NCBI GenBank assembly: GCA_030621805.1
Contig: JAUXGY010000168.1
Coordinates: forward strand, 1 to 5,050
Direction of reading: 5' to 3'
Length of the DNA: 5,050 nt
DNA from: Kiritimatiellales bacterium
GTDB lineage: Bacteria; Verrucomicrobiota; Kiritimatiellia; Kiritimatiellales; Pontiellaceae
The notes beneath the pieces are model-generated. The model saw only the letters and a list, made by a program, of their open reading frames with translations. It had not been told where the DNA came from and did not search any database. Positions 1-5,050 of this stretch are shown one piece after another (the first letter of the stretch is position 1; each line of letters begins with the position of its first letter). The translations under genes were made by a program, and so were the position numbers.

Positions 1-1628
1 CGGGTGATGCCCGTATCGTACGAAGGGTTAAACTGCTGCTTTTTATTTCTATTTTCAGGCGCGGTCCAGTCGTAGGTAAAGATTTCCTCTTCCGTCATGT
101 CCGGGCAGGGGAAGGGTCCTTTTCCCTCCTGGATGTTGGGAGGGGATGTGCGGAAGCGCCACCAGGTTTTGGATCGGTAGAATCCACGCACCTGCCAGGT
201 GTGTGGAGCTTCGGTCGCCACGACGGGCTTAGTCATTTTGTGGTTGATGAAAAACTGCTGGTTTTCACTACTGCCGTTTTCTCCAGCCACATCCATATCC
301 GCTGTGCCGGAGCGGCCCGAAGTTGTCAGGCGGGAAGAATCCATTTCATGGCAGACGCGGACGAGATCTTTGGATACCGCCCCGTGGGTTTCGTTACCCA
401 AACTCCAGATAATCACGCACGGGTGGTTGCGGTCGCGCTTGATCCAAGCACGTAGGTCGCGTTCCCACCACGCGTCGAAGGCCTGCTGGCCATAGTCGTG
501 CGGGGCTTTTCTGAGCCATCCATCAAAGGCTTCGTCCATCACCAGCATGCCCATTTCATCGCACAGGTCGTAGAAGATCGGGGTCTGCGGATTATGCGCG
601 GTGCGGATGGCGTTGCAGCCCATCTCTTGGAGAAGTTTAATTTTCCAGCGCAGGAGCTCGTCGGGGTAGGCCGCGCCGATGGGCCCAGCTTCGGAGTGGT
701 CACACACCCCCTTAAGTTTAATATTTTTTCCGTTTAGCCAGAACCCGGTCTTCGCATCCCAGCGAATGGTGCGGAAGCCAAAGCGTGTCTTCACTTCATC
801 CACCTGAGTCTGGCCAATGGAAACCGTGCTCACTGCTGTGTATAAATTCGGCTGGCCAACATCCCAGCGCTCAGGTCGCACAACCGAAACCTCTTGTTTA
901 ACCGATCCGGTCTCCCCCGCTTTCAAATCAATATTCGAGGACACTTTCGCAACGGCTTTCCCTTTGGGATTGAGAAGCGTGGTGACGAGCCTGACCTGCA
1001 ACGATTTTCTAGAGTTATTTTCAATTTCTGTTTCCACTTCAGCCTGACCTTGAGTGTCGGTAAGTTTGGGCGTTGTAACATAAACGCCATCCGTTGCAAT
1101 CCGCAGGGGTGCGGTTGCAATGAGGTTGACGTGGCCATAAATCCCGCATCCATGATACCAGCGGGCTGCGGGCTCCAGATGACTGTCGGCCCGGACTGCG
1201 ATCATGTTTTTTCCCGACTTGAGGTGAGGTGTCAGGTCATATTCAAAACTAATGTAGCCATAGGGTCGTTTGCCCAAAAGATGACCATTAATCCAAACCT
1301 CGGAATTCATAAAAACGGCATCAAACGCAATGCGTACATTTTGATTCGCCCAGCCCTCGGGGAGTTCAAATCTTTTGCGATACCATCCAATGCCACCCGG
1401 TTTATAGCCCCCCGCATCTTTCTGTGCGCCATCTTCGGCATAGTCCGCCTCGAACGCCCAGTCGTGCGGGACATCCAGCGTCCGCCACGATGCGTCGTCG
1501 AAAGCCACCGCCTCAGCTCCCTTCGGATCTCCCAGAGAAAACCGCCAGTCTGTATCAAAGTTTTGAACCTCGCGAGCCGATAGTGACGCGGCCGCAAATA
1601 ACGATAGAATAACGATGCCTTTTTTCAT
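1..1628 (-). CDS. Secreted glycoside hydrolase family 2 enzyme (beta-galactosidase-like), N-terminal part, cut by window edge
   Basis: The frame is open from the ATG at 1628 to base 1 (542 codons plus two bases), so the C-terminus lies outside the window. Residues 1-18 (MKKGIVILSLFAAASLSA) form a Sec-type signal peptide with likely cleavage after Ala18, which points to periplasmic or extracellular action. The GH2 order is visible: a jelly-roll sugar-binding domain at about 23-172 (GGIGWYRKRF near 78, RWYHGCGIYG near 156-165), an Ig-like domain at about 175-285, then the TIM barrel. Barrel landmarks are GVCDHSEAGPIGAA (His311), RTAHNP (His345), MDEAFDGW, the acid/base IIWSLGNET (Glu413) and the probable nucleophile VATEAPHT (Glu473), followed by an SYD motif at 536-538. 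Family members retain beta-glycosidic configuration; many are beta-galactosidases, but GH2 also includes glucuronidases and mannosidases, so the substrate is not fixed here. An AAAGGGA ribosome site lies 6 nt before the ATG. The gene starts 28 bp after pyrC on the same strand. Related enzymes usually have 800-1000 residues. Confidence 0.93.
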   Translation of the reverse strand, partial: MKKGIVILSLFAAASLSAREVQNFDTDWRFSLGDPKGAEAVAFDDASWRTLDVPHDWAFEADYAEDGAQKDAGGYKPGGIGWYRKRFELPEGWANQNVRIAFDAVFMNSEVWINGHLLGKRPYGYISFEYDLTPHLKSGKNMIAVRADSHLEPAARWYHGCGIYGHVNLIATAPLRIATDGVYVTTPKLTDTQGQAEVETEIENNSRKSLQVRLVTTLLNPKGKAVAKVSSNIDLKAGETGSVKQEVSVVRPERWDVGQPNLYTAVSTVSIGQTQVDEVKTRFGFRTIRWDAKTGFWLNGKNIKLKGVCDHSEAGPIGAAYPDELLRWKIKLLQEMGCNAIRTAHNPQTPIFYDLCDEMGMLVMDEAFDGWLRKAPHDYGQQAFDAWWERDLRAWIKRDRNHPCVIIWSLGNETHGAVSKDLVRVCHEMDSSRLTTSGRSGTADMDVAGENGSSENQQFFINHKMTKPVVATEAPHTWQVRGFYRSKTWWRFRTSPPNIQEGKGPFPCPDMTEEEIFTYDWTAPENRNKKQQFNPSYDTGIT

Positions 1629-1656
1629 GAAGAGTCCCTTTGTTAAACGAAATAAA

Positions 1657-2976
1657 CTAGCGATCGAAAATAAGCCGTTGGCCACGGATGGTGTCGTTGA
1701 CTTGACCGTCGGCGTAGGCCAGCTGTCCATTGACGAGGGTGGCGGAAATGGAGGAGTTGAAGGTGATGCCTTCGAAGGGTGACCAACCGCATTTGTAGAG
1801 AATATTTTCCTTGGAGACGGTGTGCGGGGTTTCGGTGTCGATGAGGACGAGGTCGGCGAAATAGCCTTCGCGGATGAAGCCGCGATCGGTAATTTTAAAA
1901 ATGCGAGCGGGGTTGTGCGCGGTTTTTTCGGCGACGGTTTCGAGCGGCAGGAACTCCAACAGCGAGACGAGCGCGCTTTGGATGACGGGCAGGCCGGAGG
2001 GCGCGGAGCCGTAGGGATTTTGCTTTTCTTCCAGGAGGTGTGGCGCGTGGTCGGTGCCGACGGTGTCGAGGGTCCCGTCGAGAATGGCTTGCCGCAGTGC
2101 GTCGCGGTCGGCGAGGGTCTTGATTGCGGGGTTGCATTTAATCCGCGCACCGAGGCGTTCGTAGTCGTTGGAAGAAAACCAGAGTTGGTGCGGGCAGGCT
2201 TCGCCCGTAATTTTTTTATTCGCAACGGGCCCTTTTTTGAAAAACTCAAGTTCCTTGGCGGTGGTCAGATGAAGGATGTGGATCTGGGCATCATGTTTCG
2301 TGGCCAGTTCTACGGCGAGGGCGGTGGATTTATAGCAGGCTTCTTCGGAGCGGATCAGGTGGTGTTCCGTGAAAGGAATGGCCTCTCCATACTTTGCTCG
2401 CGCCGCTTTTTCGTTTTCGCGGATGGTGTGGGTGTCTTCGCAATGCAAGGAAATCGGCACCTTGATTTGGCTGAAGATATTTTCTAATTGTTGGTATCGG
2501 TCCACCAGCAGGCCTCCGGTGGAAGCGCCCATGAAGAGCTTTACGCCGCAGACTTTTTTGGGATCCATCGCCAACAGTTCATCGAGGTTGTGGTTGGATG
2601 CGCCGAGGTGGAAGGAATAGTTGGCCAATGACTTTTTGGCGGCGAGGACAAATTTTTGCTCTAGAATTTTGTTCGTAATAGCAGCGGGCTTCGTGTTGGG
2701 CATTTCCATGAAGGAGGTGACACCGCCGGCCACGGCGGCCCGCGTTTCGGAGGTCATGTCGGCCTTTTGTTCTAGTCCCGGGTCGCGGAAGTGGACGTGG
2801 CAGTCGATCATGCCGGGGAGCAGGGCCTTTCCTTTTGCGTCGAGGGTGACGTCGGCGGGCTGGTTGGTCAGAGACGGGGAAATCTTTTCGATCCGTCCAT
2901 TATTAATGAACAGGTCGGCGGGGTTTCGTGTGCCTTCGTTGATGAGTAGGGCATTGGTGATGAGTATCGTTTTCAT
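1657..2976 (-). CDS. pyrC: Dihydroorotase
   Basis: This cytoplasmic zinc amidohydrolase interconverts N-carbamoyl-L-aspartate and dihydroorotate, the third step of de novo pyrimidine synthesis. The 439-residue protein shows the amidohydrolase signature DCHVHFRDPG (metal ligands His60 and His62, with substrate-contacting residues after them), GVKLFMGAS (Lys146, a candidate carboxylated bridging ligand), SLHCED (His178), HILHLTT (His236) and the catalytic GTDHAPH (Asp309). Further family landmarks are GGVTSFMEMPNT near 84-95, IRSEEACYKS near 208-217 and CNPAIK near 281-286. The sequence resembles the roughly 450-residue Bacteroidetes-type enzyme rather than the shorter E. coli PyrC. I chose the ATG at 2976 because the characteristic beta-strand MKTILITNALLINEG begins there. 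The frame extends upstream to a TTG at 3015, but that would add 13 unconserved residues encoded by the intergenic repeat. No good Shine-Dalgarno sequence precedes the ATG. The stop lies 28 bp before the GH2 start. A hydantoinase or allantoinase is the main alternative, but the motifs favour dihydroorotase. Confidence 0.93.
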   Translation of the reverse strand: MKTILITNALLINEGTRNPADLFINNGRIEKISPSLTNQPADVTLDAKGKALLPGMIDCHVHFRDPGLEQKADMTSETRAAVAGGVTSFMEMPNTKPAAITNKILEQKFVLAAKKSLANYSFHLGASNHNLDELLAMDPKKVCGVKLFMGASTGGLLVDRYQQLENIFSQIKVPISLHCEDTHTIRENEKAARAKYGEAIPFTEHHLIRSEEACYKSTALAVELATKHDAQIHILHLTTAKELEFFKKGPVANKKITGEACPHQLWFSSNDYERLGARIKCNPAIKTLADRDALRQAILDGTLDTVGTDHAPHLLEEKQNPYGSAPSGLPVIQSALVSLLEFLPLETVAEKTAHNPARIFKITDRGFIREGYFADLVLIDTETPHTVSKENILYKCGWSPFEGITFNSSISATLVNGQLAYADGQVNDTIRGQRLIFDR

Positions 2977-2993
2977 GCGGGCAGAATAGATGA

Positions 2994-3020
2994 GCAACGA
3001 ATGTAGGAAAAGCAACGAAT
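2994..3020 (-). repeat. Intergenic 9+9+9 bp repeat (GCAACGAAT - GTAGGAAAA - GCAACGAAT)
   Basis: On the plus strand, GCAACGAAT occurs at 2994-3002 and again at 3012-3020, separated by the 9-mer GTAGGAAAA, giving an exact period of 18 bp. The same 27-bp block occurs inverted at 4960-4986 with two mismatches. It lies in the 78-bp gap between the DUF6868 gene and pyrC and ends 17 bp before the pyrC ATG. It could be a pair of protein-binding sites, a promoter-proximal element or a dispersed genomic repeat; the window cannot distinguish these. Confidence 0.75.
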
Positions 3021-3054
3021 CTTACGGATTACAGTTTCTCTTCATTAACCGTAA

Positions 3055-3297
3055 TCAGCACATGATCGTCAGCGCGATCCATGGGGTCAGTACGAAGACA
3101 ATAAACACCATCTTGTAGAAGCCCAGAAAACCGTACAGAAAGGCGTTGATCGTTTCGGGGGCGAGCCCGAACATCTTGCCATGGATACGCTGGATGAACC
3201 CTTTACAGTAGATGCACATGATGGCTGACCACATGAACAATCCGAAGTTAACCACGGTCATCCACATGAAGAATTCTTTGAGTGTTACCAGGCCCAT
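3055..3297 (-). CDS. Small two-helix membrane protein, DUF6868-like
   Basis: This 80-residue hydrophobic protein has two predicted transmembrane helices (about 10-30 and 60-79), joined by a short polar stretch with the motif RIHGKMFGLAPETI at 37-50. The layout, the R-(I/L)-H-G-x-(M/L)-F-G-L core and the FLGFYK segment before helix 2 match my recollection of the DUF6868 family, short inner-membrane proteins of unknown function; I could not run a profile search. The start is well supported: AAGGAGGAGC (3301-3310 on the complement) places a strong Shine-Dalgarno 6 nt before the ATG. The gene begins 37 bp after the stop of the LPS permease on the same strand, so co-transcription is likely and an envelope role is possible. 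That role is inference only. A run of eight T on the plus strand (A on the coding strand) lies just before the ribosome site. Confidence 0.85.
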   Translation of the reverse strand: MGLVTLKEFFMWMTVVNFGLFMWSAIMCIYCKGFIQRIHGKMFGLAPETINAFLYGFLGFYKMVFIVFVLTPWIALTIMC

Positions 3298-3334
3298 AAT
3301 GCTCCTCCTTGTTTTTTTTGACGCTCGATTTTTC

Positions 3335-4420
3335 TTACCGCATTTGGTGGATCATCACGCCGCCGATGGCGAAGAAAGCGATGATGGATCCCCATGCCCC
3401 GATCCAGGGATCAATGAGCATCTGTTTGGCAAGGTATTCCATGGTGAACTGCGTGGCGTAGAAGCTGAAGAACATGCCGAGCGCGAGCATGATGCCGGCG
3501 AAGGCCCCTTTGCGTCCGGTATGTGCGCCAACGGGGATGCCGATCAGGGTGATAATGATGCAAACGAAGGGCATGGAGAGGCGGTGGTGAAAGTCGACCT
3601 CGTATTTGGTCAGGGTTTTTGGGGAGAGCAGGGATCGGTGAGTTTGGACATAGTTCCACAACTCCATGGAAGACTGGTAGGCGGGATCCTTAATTTCGCC
3701 CATGAAATCTTCGGGAATTTCGGGGAGCTTTCGCATTTCCAGGGTTTGGAAAGGCTCGGCTTTTCCGGCTAGGTTTCCAGACTCGTTGTAGGCTTGGATG
3801 GTGCCGTCCTCGAACCACCAGCGGCCATCCATCCAGCGCGCTTTGGAAACGGTGTATTTGGTGTGGTCGGTGCCATTCTCGCGCTGTTGGATGAGCTCGA
3901 CGCCTTGCATGGTGTAGCTGCGCGTGTCGAATTGCTGAACGAACCAGATATGGCCTGCACCGGGGTTTTTGAAGGCGATCTGTTCGTAGTAGACGTCCTC
4001 GTCGGAGTGCTCCAGCTGCTCGACAAACTGATCGGCCCGGTAGGCAAATTTGGGGCCTGTATATTCGTTCACCACCGCGGTGAAGAGCAGGCAGGCGATG
4101 CTCATGAGCATGTAGGGGCGGACAATGCGGTAGATGCTGATGCCGCTGGCGCGCATGGCGGTGATCTCGCTATGGCGGGTGAGCGATGAAAGGCTGTAAA
4201 GCACGGCGAGCAGCAGGCAGAGTGGGACGATCATGATCACCATGCTCGGGAGGCGCAGGGCATAGTAATAGGCCATGTCCAGCGGGCCTGTCCCGGCTTC
4301 GAGAAATTCGTCGGCGTTGTCCATCAGGTCGCCGATGATGAACAATAGGGTGAAGGCCACGAGCAGGTAGACGAGTGGCTTCAGTAGATTATTGAACAGA
4401 TAGCGGTTCAGGATTCTCAT
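3335..4420 (-). CDS. lptG: LPS export permease of the YjgP/YjgQ (LptF/LptG) family
   Basis: The 361-residue protein is an inner-membrane subunit of the Lpt exporter, which with the LptB ATPase extracts lipopolysaccharide and passes it to LptC/LptA. It shows the family topology: three N-terminal helices (about 11-31, 59-79, 101-121), a large periplasmic beta-jellyroll (about 125-270) and three C-terminal helices (about 281-299, 305-325, 338-357). The cytoplasmic segment SLTRHSEITAMRASGIS (79-95) is the family's conserved coupling-helix motif, with Glu85 at the position expected to contact LptB. The post-jellyroll segment HHRLSMPFVCIIITLIGIPVG (278-298) is also typical. Length matches the usual 355-370 residues. 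I favour LptG over LptF from the N-terminal pattern (GDLMDNADEFL, VNEYTGP), but the two are hard to separate by eye. No second paralogue is adjacent; the upstream neighbour is divergent cutA. The ATG at 4420 has no Shine-Dalgarno, and a candidate -10 element lies 14 nt upstream, so the transcript may have almost no leader. Confidence 0.92.
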   Translation of the reverse strand: MRILNRYLFNNLLKPLVYLLVAFTLLFIIGDLMDNADEFLEAGTGPLDMAYYYALRLPSMVIMIVPLCLLLAVLYSLSSLTRHSEITAMRASGISIYRIVRPYMLMSIACLLFTAVVNEYTGPKFAYRADQFVEQLEHSDEDVYYEQIAFKNPGAGHIWFVQQFDTRSYTMQGVELIQQRENGTDHTKYTVSKARWMDGRWWFEDGTIQAYNESGNLAGKAEPFQTLEMRKLPEIPEDFMGEIKDPAYQSSMELWNYVQTHRSLLSPKTLTKYEVDFHHRLSMPFVCIIITLIGIPVGAHTGRKGAFAGIMLALGMFFSFYATQFTMEYLAKQMLIDPWIGAWGSIIAFFAIGGVMIHQMR

Positions 4421-4434
4421 AAAAATATGGCAAC

Positions 4435-4463
4435 AACCTAGCGGGAAAATCGAACCATCGCAA
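4435..4463 (-). promoter_or_regulatory. Candidate sigma70-type promoter for the lptG transcript
   Basis: Reading the complement, TTGCGA (4458-4463) and TAGGTT (4435-4440) are separated by exactly 17 bp. Matches to TTGACA and TATAAT are 4/6 and 3/6, with the most conserved positions (TTG, TA...T) kept. Transcription would begin near 4428, about 8 nt before the ATG at 4420. It is the only candidate with good spacing that I found in the short divergent gap. Confidence 0.45.
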
Positions 4464-4466
4464 GCG

Positions 4467-4495
4467 TTGAAAAGTGTGAGGCGCGGGCGTACGCT
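4467..4495 (+). promoter_or_regulatory. Candidate sigma70-type promoter for cutA
   Basis: TTGAAA (4467-4472, 5/6 match to TTGACA) is followed after exactly 17 bp by TACGCT (4490-4495, 3/6 match to TATAAT with TA...T kept). The expected start near 4502 leaves a leader of about 19 nt, enough to hold the ribosome site before the ATG at 4521. Its -35 box lies 3 bp from the -35 box of the opposite promoter. Confidence 0.5.
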
Positions 4496-4507
4496 TGGTT
4501 CCGCTTT

Positions 4508-4516
4508 GAGGAGGAA
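4508..4516 (+). promoter_or_regulatory. Ribosome binding site that fixes the cutA start
   Basis: The purine-rich GAGGAGGAA ends 4 nt before the ATG at 4521, with its GGAGG core about 6 nt away. It supports ATG 4521 over the in-frame TTG at 4467, which coincides with the candidate -35 box. Confidence 0.8.
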
Positions 4517-4520
4517 GGGT

Positions 4521-4859
4521 ATGGATGCATTCTTTGTTTATGTAACGGTTCCAGACGAAGCTGAGGCGAAGCAAATTGCCCGGTTGGTGGTAGAGGAACG
4601 TCTTGCCGCCTGTGCCAATCTGCTCGGTGCCATCCAATCGGTCTACTGGTGGGAAGGGGAAATTTGCGAGGGCAAAGAGGTTGCTCTCATTCTCAAAACC
4701 TCCACGGCCCGGAAAGCCGAACTTATCGACCGTATCAAACAGCTTCATCCCTACGACTGCCCCTGCATCGTCTGCCTGCCCATCGCCGACGGCAACCCCG
4801 ATTTTCTCGACTGGATTGGAAAAGAGACTGCGAATCTGCAGAATAAAGGCTCTGCGTAA
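4521..4859 (+). CDS. cutA: Divalent-cation tolerance protein CutA (CutA1 family)
   Basis: CutA1 proteins are small, very stable, ferredoxin-like trimers linked in E. coli to copper and other divalent-metal tolerance; their biochemical role is still uncertain. The 112-residue product has the normal family length and signature blocks: a first strand FFVYVTVPDEAEAKQIA (4-20), the ERLAACANL block (26-34), SVYWWEGEI (40-48), the ALILKTS strand (55-61), LHPYDCPCIVCLPIADGNPDFLDWI (75-99) and a short C-terminal tail. It contains five cysteines (31, 49, 80, 82, 85), three of them in a C-x-C-x-x-C cluster where many homologues, including E. coli CutA, have other residues. There is no signal peptide, so it should be cytoplasmic. 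It is transcribed divergently from lptG across a 100-bp gap, and no same-strand partner is visible downstream within the window. Confidence 0.93.
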   Translation: MDAFFVYVTVPDEAEAKQIARLVVEERLAACANLLGAIQSVYWWEGEICEGKEVALILKTSTARKAELIDRIKQLHPYDCPCIVCLPIADGNPDFLDWIGKETANLQNKGSA

Positions 4860-4868
4860 ATTTTGCTG

Positions 4869-4915
4869 GAAGTACTCCCTTAGAAAATTGTTTGGAGACA
4901 TGGCACTTCTTTTTT
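4869..4915 (+). terminator. Weak candidate intrinsic terminator after cutA
   Basis: Ten bases after the cutA stop, GAAGT (4869-4873) can pair with ACTTC (4905-4909) and, inside it, CTCC (4875-4878) with GGAG (4894-4897). Six T residues follow at 4910-4915. The position and the T run fit a rho-independent terminator, but the stem is interrupted by an unequal internal loop and the apical loop is long, so it is marginal. Confidence 0.3.
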
Positions 4916-4935
4916 AGGCTAAACGAGAATGAGTA

Positions 4936-4986
4936 GCAACGAATGGTGGGCATGCATGGATTAGTTGTTTTTCCTACATTCGTTGC
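4936..4986. repeat. Second copy of the GCAACGAAT repeat, within a 10-bp inverted repeat
   Basis: GCAACGAATG at 4936-4945 is perfectly complementary to CATTCGTTGC at 4977-4986, giving a 10-bp stem with a 31-base loop. The right arm is part of a 27-bp block (4960-4986, read on the complement) that matches 2994-3020 at 25 of 27 positions, including the whole first GCAACGAAT and the GTAGGAAAA spacer. The second 9-mer has decayed to ACAACTAAT. The loop contains the palindrome CATGCATG at 4951-4958. There is no T run after the right arm, so it does not look like a terminator. Confidence 0.75.
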
Positions 4987-5050
4987 CAATAGGTTGCGGA
5001 GGAATCCGAACAGTTTGTAGAATCAAAGATCTTTCATCTCAACCATCGAC

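Noticed and set aside
894..1583. Plus-strand open frame of 229 codons
   Set aside because: It lies antisense to the GH2 gene, whose motifs and signal peptide are clear, and its translation shows no recognisable domain.
1822..2487. Plus-strand open frame of 221 codons
   Set aside because: It is antisense to pyrC; its glycine- and phenylalanine-rich translation is a by-product of pyrC codon use.
2977..3015. Extended pyrC start at TTG 3015
   Set aside because: The added 13 residues are encoded by the intergenic repeat, are not part of the family fold and lack a ribosome site; ATG 2976 begins the conserved first strand.
2983..3017. Promoter for pyrC built from the repeat (TATTCT on the complement at 2983-2988)
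   Set aside because: A -35 match at 17 bp is poor, and the better TTGCTT lies 21 bp away; read-through from the upstream gene is equally possible.
3022..3056. Possible terminator hairpin after the DUF6868 gene
   Set aside because: There are only two mutually exclusive 6-bp stems (3022-3027 with 3049-3054; 3027-3032 with 3051-3056), with loops of 18-21 bases and no following T run.
3212..3772. Plus-strand open frame of 186 codons
   Set aside because: It is antisense to both lptG and the DUF6868 gene and shows no family motif.
4467..4520. Extended cutA start at TTG 4467
   Set aside because: The extra 18 residues are basic and unlike CutA1, and the TTG is part of the candidate -35 box; ATG 4521 has a strong ribosome site.
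4389..4901. Minus-strand open frame of 170 codons across the lptG-cutA gap
   Set aside because: It covers cutA on the opposite strand and both candidate promoters; cutA is unmistakable and this frame has no recognisable motif.
2994..4986. CRISPR array or integron-type recombination sites
   Set aside because: The repeated unit is only 9 bp with a constant spacer, and there are no cas or integrase genes, so neither system fits.
4987..5050. Start or end of a further gene at the right edge
   Set aside because: A purine-rich GCGGAGGAA (4995-5003) is present, but no ATG or GTG follows it and its TTG frame stops at once. On the minus strand all three frames stop within the last 40 bases, so at most a short C-terminal tail could be present.

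Overview
The window looks like part of a bacterial chromosome of moderate GC content (my estimate, slightly above 50%). It comes from a Gram-negative, LPS-type organism: there is an LptF/LptG-family lipopolysaccharide-export permease and an exported glycoside hydrolase. The dihydroorotase resembles the Bacteroidetes/PVC type, and a secreted GH2 enzyme next to it would suit a polysaccharide degrader. A PVC-group bacterium (for example Kiritimatiellota/Verrucomicrobiota) is my best guess, but it is only inference. There is no rRNA gene or other phylogenetic marker here.

Layout, left to right. (1) Positions 1-1628, minus strand: the N-terminal 542 codons of a secreted glycoside hydrolase family 2 (beta-galactosidase-like) enzyme, cut by the window edge, with both predicted catalytic glutamates present. 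(2) 1657-2976, minus: dihydroorotase (pyrC), ending 28 bp before the GH2 start. (3) 2977-3054: a 78-bp gap with a 9+9+9-bp repeat built on GCAACGAAT. (4) 3055-3297, minus: an 80-residue, two-helix membrane protein that I take to be a DUF6868 member. (5) 3335-4420, minus: a YjgP/YjgQ (LptG/LptF) permease. (6) 4421-4520: a divergent intergenic region with two back-to-back candidate sigma70-type promoters. (7) 4521-4859, plus: cutA. (8) 4860-5050: non-coding, with a weak candidate terminator and a second, inverted copy of the repeat inside a 10-bp stem hairpin. In the last 64 bases I see no start codon followed by an open frame, so nothing is called there.

The four minus-strand genes (permease, small membrane protein, pyrC, GH2) are closely spaced, with gaps of 37, 78 and 28 bp, and could form one transcription unit. 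Their functions (LPS export, unknown membrane role, pyrimidine synthesis, glycan degradation) do not form a single pathway. The only structure not explained by ordinary genes is the GCAACGAAT repeat family. Its two loci lie in opposite orientation at 2994-3020 and 4936-4986, on either side of the DUF6868-lptG-cutA block. I see no complete undescribed system in the window.
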